Shown in pieces: positions 24,270 to 32,459 of a stretch of DNA of 64,000 bases. Each line of letters starts with the position of its first letter. Position 1 is the first letter of the stretch. The DNA is from Treponema maltophilum ATCC 51939. GTDB lineage: Bacteria > Spirochaetota > Spirochaetia > Treponematales > Treponemataceae. The stretch lies in assembly GCF_000413055.1 (NCBI RefSeq), contig NZ_KE332518.1, forward strand, positions 993,583 through 1,057,582, written 5' to 3'. The notes beneath the pieces are model-generated. The model was not told where the DNA came from, did no database searches, and was given only the letters and a program-made list of their open reading frames with translations. A program made the position numbers and the translations under genes.

Positions 24270-25559
24270 ATGGTAACCGCATTGATTGTGCTCATTTTTG
24301 TCGTGATGTGTACGCTTATGTACACAAAGAAATTATCCGCATTGTTTGCTCTTCCGCTGATGGCTTTTTTTATCGCGCTGGTTTCCGGCATCCCGTTTTT
24401 AAAAGACGGCGATAATCCCGGAATTTTAACGTTGATGTTTGTTGACGGACCGGTGCGTTTAGCCTCGGCAATGATGATGCTTATTTTCGGAGCGATTTTG
24501 GCGCAGTATGTAAAGCATACGGGCATTGCCGAAACGATTGTCCGAAAAGTTTCCGAGCTTGCAGGCGACCGGCCGATTGTTTTGGGTATTTCTTTTATGG
24601 TCGTTTTAAGTGTGCTGTTTACGACGCTGGGCGGCTTGGGGTCCGTCATCATGATCGGAAGTATCGTTTTGCCCATTATGACGTCGGTGGGAATAAGTTC
24701 GCTGACGGCCGGGTGCATTTTGCTGTTTGCGCTCAGTACCGGCGGTATTTTCAATCTTGCAAACTGGGGTCTGTATACAAGCGCTTTCGGATTGAGCGTG
24801 GAAGAGATCCGTAAATTCGCATGGCCCTTGGGCGGCATCTTCCTTGCCTTCGGTATTTTATTCGTCGTCATCGAAACCAAATTCGGCGGGAAAATCTTCC
24901 GCAAAAAAAAGATCGGTTGGCCTTCGGCAAACGGTGTGCCTGAAGCTTCCGCAAAAAAAGTTAATGTTTTTGCACTGTTTACCCCCATTGTTCCGTTGAT
25001 AATGGTTTTGGGCTTAAAGCTCGATATTATTACCGGTTTTGTCGTCGCCATTTTATACTGCATGATTACGACGATAAACAAAAACTCTTTAAATGATTTG
25101 ACAAAATCGATTATTCAGGGAATCGGAGATTCGGCCGGAGCCATTTTCCTGCTGATCGGCATCGGTATGCTTTTGAAAGTCGTTTTCGATCCGCGCGTAA
25201 CCCAGCACATAGGACCGCAGCTTGCCGGTATTTTACCCGGTACGGCGCTTACGTTTATACTTTTTTTCTCGATTTTAGCGCCTTTGGCTTTGTACCGCGG
25301 ACCTTTAAATGTGTGGGGGCTGGGACTCGGTATCGGCGCCATCATGCTTTCTACGGGAAAACTTTCCGCCTTTGCATTGATGGCGGCTCTTATGTCTACC
25401 GGGCAGTTGCAGGGAATATGCGATCCGACCAATACGCATAACGTATGGACCGCGGCCACTACGGGAACCGATGTAAACGATATTTTGCGTAAAACGCTTC
25501 CGTATGTATGGGTTGCCGCCGTTATCGGCTTGATAATAGCGGGAATAATGTATTTTTAA
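24270..25559 (+). CDS. Ion-transporter-superfamily permease (CitMHS/DcuC/GntP-like), substrate unknown
   Basis: The 429-residue protein is almost entirely hydrophobic, with about 11-12 predicted helices. Examples are VTALIVLIFVVMCTLMY, LASAMMMLIFGAILAQY, VVLSVLFTTLGGLGSVIMIGSI and the terminal WVAAVIGLIIAGIMYF. Features such as TTLGGLGSVI and ALYRGPLNVWGLG fit secondary carriers for carboxylates or sugar acids. I cannot place it in a narrower family. AGGAGG lies 6 bases upstream of the ATG. It follows the ROK gene by 32 bases and presumably imports the compound degraded by the next genes. Confidence 0.65.
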   Translation: MVTALIVLIFVVMCTLMYTKKLSALFALPLMAFFIALVSGIPFLKDGDNPGILTLMFVDGPVRLASAMMMLIFGAILAQYVKHTGIAETIVRKVSELAGDRPIVLGISFMVVLSVLFTTLGGLGSVIMIGSIVLPIMTSVGISSLTAGCILLFALSTGGIFNLANWGLYTSAFGLSVEEIRKFAWPLGGIFLAFGILFVVIETKFGGKIFRKKKIGWPSANGVPEASAKKVNVFALFTPIVPLIMVLGLKLDIITGFVVAILYCMITTINKNSLNDLTKSIIQGIGDSAGAIFLLIGIGMLLKVVFDPRVTQHIGPQLAGILPGTALTFILFFSILAPLALYRGPLNVWGLGLGIGAIMLSTGKLSAFALMAALMSTGQLQGICDPTNTHNVWTAATTGTDVNDILRKTLPYVWVAAVIGLIIAGIMYF

Positions 25560-25585
25560 AATAATGTAATAAATCAAAAAAGCGG

Positions 25586-25640
25586 CGAAGACCGATTGCG
25601 TAAAAATGCAGCCGGTCTTCGGCATGGTACCGTTTTTTTT
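25586..25640 (+). terminator. Weak hairpin plus T8 between permease and HyuA-like gene
   Basis: CGAAGACCG and CGGTCTTCG form a 9-bp stem with an 18-base loop; 11 bases later comes a run of eight T. The distance makes it a poor terminator, and partial attenuation of the distal operon is possible. Confidence 0.4.
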
Positions 25641-25681
25641 GAAAAAAATGTTTACAAAAAATTGTAAGTAAGGGAATTGAA

Positions 25682-27841
25682 ATGGATAATCGGAGTTTGC
25701 GTATCGGTATTGATGTGGGCGGAACTTTTACGCACGCGGTGGCTGTTGAACAGCCGGGAAACCGCCTTGTCGCTCATGCGGTAACGCCGACCACTCATGC
25801 CGGATCCGAATCCGTGTCTCGGGGAATAATTACCGTCTTTCGGGAAATAATGGCGCAAACAAAGGCGGAACCGCGGGAAGTGTGCTTTGTCGCGCACAGT
25901 ACGACTCAGGCGACAAACGCGCTGCTTGAAGGCGACGTTGCAAAAGTCGGTATCGTCGGTATGGGAAAGGGCTTGGAAGCTTTAAAGGCAAAATACGATA
26001 CCCGCATAAAAAGTTTGGAGCTCAGTCCGGGAAAATTCCTGCAAACCGATCATGTTTTTTTGAATTCAAGTACCAAAGAATTTACCGAAGAAAAAACGGC
26101 CGATGCGGTTTTATATCTAAAAAAAAGCGGCTGCCGCGTTATTGTCGCAAGCGAAGCTTTCGGTGTGGATAACGATGTTTGCGAAAAGGCGGTAAGCGCC
26201 TGCGCCCTTGAAAATAAACTTCCGGCAGCCTCCGCTTGTGAAATCTCTCAGCTGTACGGTTTAAAAGTCAGAACCCGCACGGCCGTTATAAATGCGAGCA
26301 TTTTGCCGAAAATGACTTCCACCGCCGATATAACCGACGAAAGTATAAAAAAAAGCGGCATAAGCGTTCCGCTTATGATTATGCGCAGCGACGGCGGCGT
26401 TATGGACTTGCCGCAAATGCGCCGCCGTCCGATTTTGACCCTGCTTTCCGGTCCCGCTGCGGGAATCGCCGCCGCATTGATGTTTGCCAAAGTTTCCGAC
26501 GGCATATTTTTGGAAGTCGGCGGTACCAGTACGGATATTTCGGCGATTAAAGACGGAAAAGCCATGATTAAATCCGCTGAAATAGGCGGCCATATCACTT
26601 ATTTAAAAACGCTCGATTCGCGGACAGTCGGAATAGGCGGCGGTTCAATGGTGCGTATGCAAAAAAATACGGTTGTCGAAGTAGGACCGAGAAGCGCGCA
26701 TATTGCCGGTTTGAGCTACCTTGCATTTTGCGATGAAGCTGAAATCGCCTCCGTCCGTCCGGAATTCCGCCGTCCCGTGCATTCGGATCCCGATGACTAT
26801 CTTACAGCGGTTAATGAAAACGGAAAAGTTTTTGCCGTAACGCTTACCGATGCGGCTATTGCGGCAGGCTCGGTAAAAAAAGGCGATTATGCGTATTCCA
26901 ATGAAAGAGCGGTAAAAAACGCTTTTGAACAATTGGCAAAAGCCTTCGGCACGGACGGGAAAACCTTAGCCGAAGGAATCCTCGATAAAGCGGTTTCGAA
27001 AATTATTCCCGTAGTAAAAGATTTGCTGGAAGAATACGGTCTTGATCCCGATTTGATTTCGCTTGTCGGCGGGGGAGGCGGCTGTACGGTTGTTGTCCCG
27101 TGGCTCAGTAAAAAACTCGGGGTAAAATACGCGATTACCGATAAAGCGGAAGTTATTTCGGCTATCGGAGCCGCAATAGCAATGCTTCGGGACAGTGTGG
27201 AACGTACCGTTATAGATCCTGATGAAAACGATATACTTTCCATCCGAAAGGAGGCTGCAAACCGCCTTGAAGCTATGGGGGCGGATGCGGCAACCGTCGA
27301 TGTACAAATCGAATTTGACCGTACAAAAAATATATTGCGCGCTGTCGCCGTCGGTTCGCTGCACATGAATAAGGCGTCCGTTGAATTGACAAAAAGCGGC
27401 GCGGACAATTTGCGCACAAATGCGGCCGCATCGTTTAAAGCGGATCCCGTAGAACTCCGTATTGCCGCACAAACCGATTTTCTTACCGTATTCGAATACC
27501 GCAAAAAAACGGCGCAATTTTTCGGCTTGCTGAAAAATTACGTCAGCCAGTACCGCGTGCTCGATGCATACGGCGTTATAAAACTGCAAGTGAATGAAGG
27601 TTCGGCTATGCAAAGCCGGGCGTTCGAAGCGTATGAGGCGATTGCGCAATTTATAGACGAAAAGGTTGTGTACACGGACGCGGGGATGATTTTACCGGAA
27701 GTTTTTATTTTATACAAAAGCAAAATCGGGGATTATTCGAGCATCCTTGATTTTAATCAACTGAAAAACCTTATAAAGACGGAACTGAACGGGTTGGATA
27801 AAGACGAACCCGTCGTCGCTCTTATACGGCGGCGAAAGTAA
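25682..27841 (+). CDS. Hydantoinase/oxoprolinase HyuA-like ATPase
   Basis: The 719-residue protein has the ATP-binding start of the family, RIGIDVGGTFTHAVAVE, then VAHSTTQATNALLEGDVAKVGIVG. Later come LSGPAAGIAAALMFA, VGGTSTDISAIKDG, VGIGGGSMVRM and LVGGGGGCTVVVPWLSKKLG. HyuA proteins couple ATP hydrolysis to opening of cyclic amides such as hydantoins or 5-oxoproline, usually with a HyuB partner. No HyuB gene is present here. The C-terminal 150 residues are less typical. It follows the permease by 122 bases and precedes the TIM-barrel gene by 14. Other substrates (lactams, acetone-like carboxylation) remain possible. Confidence 0.85.
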   Translation: MDNRSLRIGIDVGGTFTHAVAVEQPGNRLVAHAVTPTTHAGSESVSRGIITVFREIMAQTKAEPREVCFVAHSTTQATNALLEGDVAKVGIVGMGKGLEALKAKYDTRIKSLELSPGKFLQTDHVFLNSSTKEFTEEKTADAVLYLKKSGCRVIVASEAFGVDNDVCEKAVSACALENKLPAASACEISQLYGLKVRTRTAVINASILPKMTSTADITDESIKKSGISVPLMIMRSDGGVMDLPQMRRRPILTLLSGPAAGIAAALMFAKVSDGIFLEVGGTSTDISAIKDGKAMIKSAEIGGHITYLKTLDSRTVGIGGGSMVRMQKNTVVEVGPRSAHIAGLSYLAFCDEAEIASVRPEFRRPVHSDPDDYLTAVNENGKVFAVTLTDAAIAAGSVKKGDYAYSNERAVKNAFEQLAKAFGTDGKTLAEGILDKAVSKIIPVVKDLLEEYGLDPDLISLVGGGGGCTVVVPWLSKKLGVKYAITDKAEVISAIGAAIAMLRDSVERTVIDPDENDILSIRKEAANRLEAMGADAATVDVQIEFDRTKNILRAVAVGSLHMNKASVELTKSGADNLRTNAAASFKADPVELRIAAQTDFLTVFEYRKKTAQFFGLLKNYVSQYRVLDAYGVIKLQVNEGSAMQSRAFEAYEAIAQFIDEKVVYTDAGMILPEVFILYKSKIGDYSSILDFNQLKNLIKTELNGLDKDEPVVALIRRRK

Positions 27842-27855
27842 ATGAGGAGAAAATT

Positions 27856-28557
27856 ATGAAAAAAAACTATATCGATTTGCTGCGCGGCAAAAAAATGACG
27901 CTTATTATGAGCCTGCCCGTAAACGATCCGGCTCTTGCCCGTGTCGCGTGGGAAAACGGTGCGGATGTGGTTAAAGTGCATATAAATGTGGAACACAGGG
28001 CAAGCAAAACGCTTTTTAAAAGCTTTGCCGAAGAACAGGATAAACTGAACGAAATTCTTCAATCGGCACAAGGCCCCTGCGGCATCGTTTTGGGCGCCGA
28101 TACCGCTTCCGCTCTGCGGGATTTTCCTCTTGCCGCCGAAGCCGGCTTCGATTTTTGGTCGCTGTACGCGCGGCACGTTCCGGCCGAACTTTTGCAAAAT
28201 ACGTCTGTAATAAAAATGATCGCTTTGGATTCGAATTATACGGCGGAAGAAGTACGGGCACTTGAAAAAATCGGCGCCGACGTATTGGAAGCCTCGGTTA
28301 TAAAACCGGAAACCTACGGTCAGCCCTTAACGGCAAAAGAAATCTTAACTTATGCCGCTATTTGCAGCGGGACATCTTTGCCCGTCGTCGTTCCGACGCA
28401 GCGGTACATAAAACCGAACGAAGTCGGTGTGCTTTCGCGCTGTAAGGTTGCGGGAATTATGATCGGAGCCGTAGTAACCGGAAAAACCGCCGACACCATC
28501 GCAAAGGCTCTCGGCGCTTTCCGCAACGAAATCGATAAAATGCCGGAGACCGCATGA
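27856..28557 (+). CDS. Predicted TIM-barrel protein of unknown function
   Basis: The 233-residue protein alternates hydrophobic strands and helices in barrel style: KMTLIMSLPVNDP, GADVVKVHINVE, GIVLGADTAS, GFDFWSLYA, VIKMIALDS, GADVLEASVIKP, LPVVVPTQR, VAGIMIGAVVTG. The last strand-loop resembles the phosphate-binding end of barrels such as ThiE, HisF or NanE. I do not recognise a named family. GAGGAG precedes the ATG. It overlaps the DUF4127 gene by 4 bases (ATGA), so translation is coupled and the two products probably work together. Confidence 0.55.
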   Translation: MKKNYIDLLRGKKMTLIMSLPVNDPALARVAWENGADVVKVHINVEHRASKTLFKSFAEEQDKLNEILQSAQGPCGIVLGADTASALRDFPLAAEAGFDFWSLYARHVPAELLQNTSVIKMIALDSNYTAEEVRALEKIGADVLEASVIKPETYGQPLTAKEILTYAAICSGTSLPVVVPTQRYIKPNEVGVLSRCKVAGIMIGAVVTGKTADTIAKALGAFRNEIDKMPETA

Positions 28558-30017
28558 AAATCGCCCTGCTGCCGCTCGATTCGAGGCCGTGTAATTATGA
28601 TTTTCCTCAAAAAATCGCTTTACTGCGCGGAGTGCGGATAAGTGTTCCGCCGAAAAATATAATGGATTTTTTCAAAACTCCGTCACGGCACAAGGCGGTA
28701 CGTTTGTGGCTGCAAAAAGAAGCGGAACAATCCGATATATTGATTTTGTCGGTAGAGCAGCTTATATTCGGCGGCCTTATAGCGTCGCGCTCAAATGCAA
28801 AAACGCAAAGCGATATCGAAAACGATTTTGCGTTTATCGAGGCTTTAAAGAAAAAGAACCCGCGTCTGCGCATCTTTGCTTTTACGATACTAATGCGCAC
28901 GACCGTCAGTACGCTCGATGCGGAAAGCAAGCGGTGGTGGGAAAAAATTGCGGAATATTCAAAGCTCGTCTACGAGTATAAAAGATCGGAACCTTCCGAT
29001 GCGAAACTGAAAACGCAAATCGACCGTATCGTTACGGAAATTCCAGCGGAAGTGCTGGACGCTTTTTTGGCCGCCCGCAAAAAAAATCATCGCGTAAATA
29101 TGCGGTGTATCGAGTTCGTTTCGCGCAATATATTCGAAAAACTTTTGATTTTGCAGGAAGACTGCTCGTCATCGGGTTTGCAAATCGACGAACAAAAACG
29201 AATGGAAGCCGAAATTCGTGAAAAAAAATTAAACGGAAAAGTGTTTTTGCATAACGGAACCGACGAAGCCGCAACCGAACTGGTAAGTACGGCCGTTTCG
29301 AATTTTGCTCCGGCAACGCTTGCGATAGAATGGCTGTCCGATAATATTTCCTTTACCGCAAAATACGAGGACAGACCGTTTATTGAAAACTTATACAGTC
29401 ATGTACATGCCTGCGGCATTCATATACGCAAAAACGCAAAATGCCGTTTGTTTATTCTGCCGCCGAAAAACGTTCAGGGTGATTGGTGTTCGGATGTACA
29501 AAAAACGGACGCTTATTCGGCCGGGGAATACGGTCGTATGGCCGAAAAAATAGCCGCAGCGATAAAGGACGGAAAAAGCTGTTATCTTTTGGATCTTGCA
29601 TATGCAAACGGCGGCGATGTGTCTTTTTTAAAAACAGCGGCGTTAAAAACGGAACTTTTATCGTTGTGCGGATACGCTGCATGGAATACCGCAAGCAATT
29701 CTTTGGGGACGATTCTTGCGCAGATTATCGCGTCGAAGGGGCGGAACTCTCCGGAAAACCGGCGGTTTACGGCGGAACGCTTGCTCGATGATTTATTGTA
29801 TCAAGGTTTGATTCGTCAAGAACTCGGCGCGCTGCTTGCCGAAAAACGGGATGATCCGTGGTGCTTAGAAAATCCTGCGGATGCTCACGGTATGCTTGCC
29901 GTACTGTTCGGCAACCGGTGCCTTTTGCACGATGTATTCGGCAAAAGCGTTCCGGAATTTACCGCGGAGCTTCCGTGGCCGAGAATATTTGAAGCTTCAT
30001 TTACGGTAAAACAATAG
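28554..30017 (+). CDS. DUF4127 family protein
   Basis: The 487-residue cytoplasmic protein begins MKIALLPLDSRPCNYDFPQKIA, the hallmark LPLDxRPCNY start of DUF4127. It continues with DILILSVEQLIFGGLIASR, FAFTILMRTTVST, SCYLLDLAYANGGD and AAWNTASNSLGTILAQ. The function of the family is unknown; the conserved Asp, Arg, Asn and the YANGGD and NTASNSLG segments could form an active site. It is coupled to the TIM-barrel gene upstream (4-base overlap) and lies 11 bases before the FAD oxidoreductase. Co-occurrence with HyuA and an oxidoreductase points to catabolism of a small molecule. Confidence 0.8.
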   Translation: MKIALLPLDSRPCNYDFPQKIALLRGVRISVPPKNIMDFFKTPSRHKAVRLWLQKEAEQSDILILSVEQLIFGGLIASRSNAKTQSDIENDFAFIEALKKKNPRLRIFAFTILMRTTVSTLDAESKRWWEKIAEYSKLVYEYKRSEPSDAKLKTQIDRIVTEIPAEVLDAFLAARKKNHRVNMRCIEFVSRNIFEKLLILQEDCSSSGLQIDEQKRMEAEIREKKLNGKVFLHNGTDEAATELVSTAVSNFAPATLAIEWLSDNISFTAKYEDRPFIENLYSHVHACGIHIRKNAKCRLFILPPKNVQGDWCSDVQKTDAYSAGEYGRMAEKIAAAIKDGKSCYLLDLAYANGGDVSFLKTAALKTELLSLCGYAAWNTASNSLGTILAQIIASKGRNSPENRRFTAERLLDDLLYQGLIRQELGALLAEKRDDPWCLENPADAHGMLAVLFGNRCLLHDVFGKSVPEFTAELPWPRIFEASFTVKQ

Positions 30018-30028
30018 GGAGGTAAAGT

Positions 30029-31381
30029 ATGAAAAAAGTATACGACGTTATCGTAGCGGGAGCGGGACCGAGCGGCATAACGGCATCTTTATCCGCCGCA
30101 CGCAACGGTATGAACGTTTTACTCATAGATAAAAACGCATATCCGGGCGGTATGAATACGGCGGCAATGGTGTCGCCGCTTATGACCTTTCATGCCGGCG
30201 ACAAACAAGTGGTTAAGGGCATCGCGCAGGAAATTATCGACCGGCTTACGGAAAAAAACGCGACGCTCGGCCATCTTCCCGATCCTATCGGCGTAGTTTC
30301 TACCATTACGCCCGTCGATACGGAAATGCTCCGCCTCGTTTATTTTGAAATGCTGGAAGAACGGCAAAATATAAGCCTTTTGCTGCATACCTTTATCGAT
30401 TCTGTTGAAACCGAAAACGGAAGAATAAAAAGCATAAGCGCAGTCAATAAAAGCGGCCGCTCCGTATTTACGGGAAAGGTGTTTATCGACGCTACGGGCG
30501 ATGCCGATTTGGCCGCAGCAAGCAAAGTCGAATGCAATTCGGGGCGGCCGCGCGACGGTTTGTCGCAGCCGATGACCCTCATGTTTACCCTCGGCGATGT
30601 GGATACGGATAGGGTTATCGATTATATAAACAAAAACCCCGAACAGTTTATATTAAACCAACAATGCGATTTAAAAAAATATCTTGCAGTTTCCGGTTTT
30701 TTCGATTCGGTCAGCAAAGCCCGCGACAACGGCGATTTAACCTTGCCGCGGGACCGCGTATTGTTTTTTCAGGGAATACGGAAAAACGAAGTGTTGGTGA
30801 ATATGACGCGTATCATCGGGCTGTCCGGAGTAAATGCGGCGGATTTGTCCGCCGCCGAATGTGCCGCGCATAAACAGGTAACCGAACTTTTTTCTTTTTT
30901 CAAAAAATACATCCCCGGATTCGAACACTGCTTTTTGAACCGAATAGCTTCTGTAGCCGGGGTGCGCGAAAGTAGGCGAATTGAAGGAATAAAAACGCTT
31001 ACCTCCGACGATGTCGTTCATAATGCGTGTCATTCCGACAGCGTCGCCGTATGCGCCTTCCCGATCGATATTCACGATCCTGCCGGCAAAGAATTGAATT
31101 GGGTGCGCAAAGAAAAAGATTGCTGCTACGATGTTCCGTATGGCGTTATGGTACCGGTAAAAATCAAAAATCTTTTGGCTACGGGTCGCTGCGTGTCCGC
31201 TTCACATGAAGCTTTGGCTTCGGTACGGATTTCGGCGACCGCGATGGCGCTCGGTCAAGCGGCGGGAACGGCTGCCGCCTTGTGCGTCGGAAAAGATATC
31301 GATTTTGCCGATATCGATATTCAAGAACTGCAAGGTAAACTGTTTGAACAGGGCGCCGTTCCGGGGAAAAAATGGCTGTAA
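30029..31381 (+). CDS. FAD-dependent oxidoreductase (FAD_oxidored type)
   Basis: The 450-residue protein starts with a Rossmann motif, DVIVAGAGPSGITASLSAARNG, and LIDKNAYPGGMNTAAMVSPLM. It has the second FAD region GKVFIDATGDADLAAAS and a C-terminal LLATGRCVSASHEALASVRISATAMALGQAAGTAAAL. This layout matches the PF12831-type flavoproteins linked to carbohydrate or small-molecule metabolism. No signal peptide is present. GGGAGG lies 7 bases upstream of the ATG. It is sixth in the ROK operon, and its last 10 bases overlap the next gene. Confidence 0.87.
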   Translation: MKKVYDVIVAGAGPSGITASLSAARNGMNVLLIDKNAYPGGMNTAAMVSPLMTFHAGDKQVVKGIAQEIIDRLTEKNATLGHLPDPIGVVSTITPVDTEMLRLVYFEMLEERQNISLLLHTFIDSVETENGRIKSISAVNKSGRSVFTGKVFIDATGDADLAAASKVECNSGRPRDGLSQPMTLMFTLGDVDTDRVIDYINKNPEQFILNQQCDLKKYLAVSGFFDSVSKARDNGDLTLPRDRVLFFQGIRKNEVLVNMTRIIGLSGVNAADLSAAECAAHKQVTELFSFFKKYIPGFEHCFLNRIASVAGVRESRRIEGIKTLTSDDVVHNACHSDSVAVCAFPIDIHDPAGKELNWVRKEKDCCYDVPYGVMVPVKIKNLLATGRCVSASHEALASVRISATAMALGQAAGTAAALCVGKDIDFADIDIQELQGKLFEQGAVPGKKWL

Positions 31382-31968
31382 GCGCGGATAAAATCGATAT
31401 GAAAAAGTTTGATTTTCTTTTGCGTTTTTCTTCTCCCGTTTTTAAAAGGGTTCCGCAAACTCGGTTGAAAACCCTGTATGCGCAAGCGGACGCGTACGGC
31501 GCCGGCTTGGCTTTAAAATATTCCTTTGATCCGTATAAAACCGAAGAAAATGCGCGCGAATTCGGCGTGTTAATTATTCCCTATAGCGAAGAAGAAAGAC
31601 GCAAGTACGGCGATAAAGCGTATTACGATCCGGGCGCAAAAGAAATTCATTGGAATTCTCAGTTTCCCGCGTATGTGCTTAAAGATGTGCAGGCGCGATG
31701 CCGTCTGAAAGATGAAAATACGGTTGCGGCTGCCGTTTTAACTCACGAATTCTTTCACCATATAGAGGAACATTCGGAGCTTCCCGCCGACGAATATTTG
31801 AGTAAGACGAACGGTGTGCATGTAAATCCCGTTTTTAGGGAAATTGCCGCCTTTTCGTTTACAAATGTAAAACTGTTTCCGTTTTGCAGTCAATATATAG
31901 ACCTCTTTCAGCTTAAAATTGAAAATCCGAACCGGTACGAAGCATTGGCGGCGCTCTGCCGTGCTTGA
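31372..31968 (+). CDS. Small HExxH putative metalloprotease-like protein
   Basis: The 198-residue protein has LTHEFFHHIEEH at residues 123-134, giving HExxH (His125, Glu126, His129), and a Glu in FREIAAF near residue 157 that could be the third ligand of a gluzincin. No signal peptide or membrane segment is seen. I recognise no named family. GGGGA lies upstream of ATG 31372; ATG 31399 is an alternative. It overlaps the FAD oxidoreductase by 10 bases, so it is expressed with the operon. It might be a genuine peptidase, or an unrelated metal enzyme of the pathway. Confidence 0.55.
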   Translation: MAVSADKIDMKKFDFLLRFSSPVFKRVPQTRLKTLYAQADAYGAGLALKYSFDPYKTEENAREFGVLIIPYSEEERRKYGDKAYYDPGAKEIHWNSQFPAYVLKDVQARCRLKDENTVAAAVLTHEFFHHIEEHSELPADEYLSKTNGVHVNPVFREIAAFSFTNVKLFPFCSQYIDLFQLKIENPNRYEALAALCRA

Positions 31969-32035
31969 CTGCCTGTAATGTTTTGTGTTACTCTGTACCA
32001 CAAGTATTTTTAAACTGTTAAGGAAGGACATTCGT

Positions 32036-32437
32036 ATGTACATTGTGCCGGTATTGCAGGCTGCCGCTCAGCAGGGCGGTATTTTAGGCATGGTTTTACC
32101 CATCGCTTTGATTTTTGTTATTTTCTACGTTTTTATAATCAGGCCGCAAAATAAAAAGCAAAAAGAAACGCAAAAAATGATTGACGCTTTGAAAAAAGGC
32201 GACAAGGTCGTTACGATCGGCGGCATTCACGGCGTTATCAGTTCCGTAAAAGACCAAACGGTTATCGTAAAAGTGGACGACGATGCGAAAATCGAATTTA
32301 CGCGTTCGGCCGTCGCATCCGTTATCGTCGATAAACCGGCGAAAGAAGAAGAAAAGCCCGCCGAAAAGTCTTCGTTTTTCAGCCGCTTTAAAAAGAGCGA
32401 CGACGGCGAAACGAAAACCGATTCGGCAAAAAATTAA
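32036..32437 (+). CDS. yajC: Preprotein translocase subunit YajC
   Basis: The 133-residue protein has one transmembrane helix (about residues 18-38, GMVLPIALIFVIFYVFIIRPQNK) followed by the conserved MIDALKKGDKVVTIGGIHGVI and a charged tail. YajC joins SecDF in the holo-translocon. The start is ATG 32036 with AAGGAAGGA ahead of it, although the frame is open further upstream. It is followed by secD after 22 bases, the standard order. Confidence 0.95.
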   Translation: MYIVPVLQAAAQQGGILGMVLPIALIFVIFYVFIIRPQNKKQKETQKMIDALKKGDKVVTIGGIHGVISSVKDQTVIVKVDDDAKIEFTRSAVASVIVDKPAKEEEKPAEKSSFFSRFKKSDDGETKTDSAKN

Positions 32438-32459
32438 TGAAAGTGCGGAGTTCAAGTAA

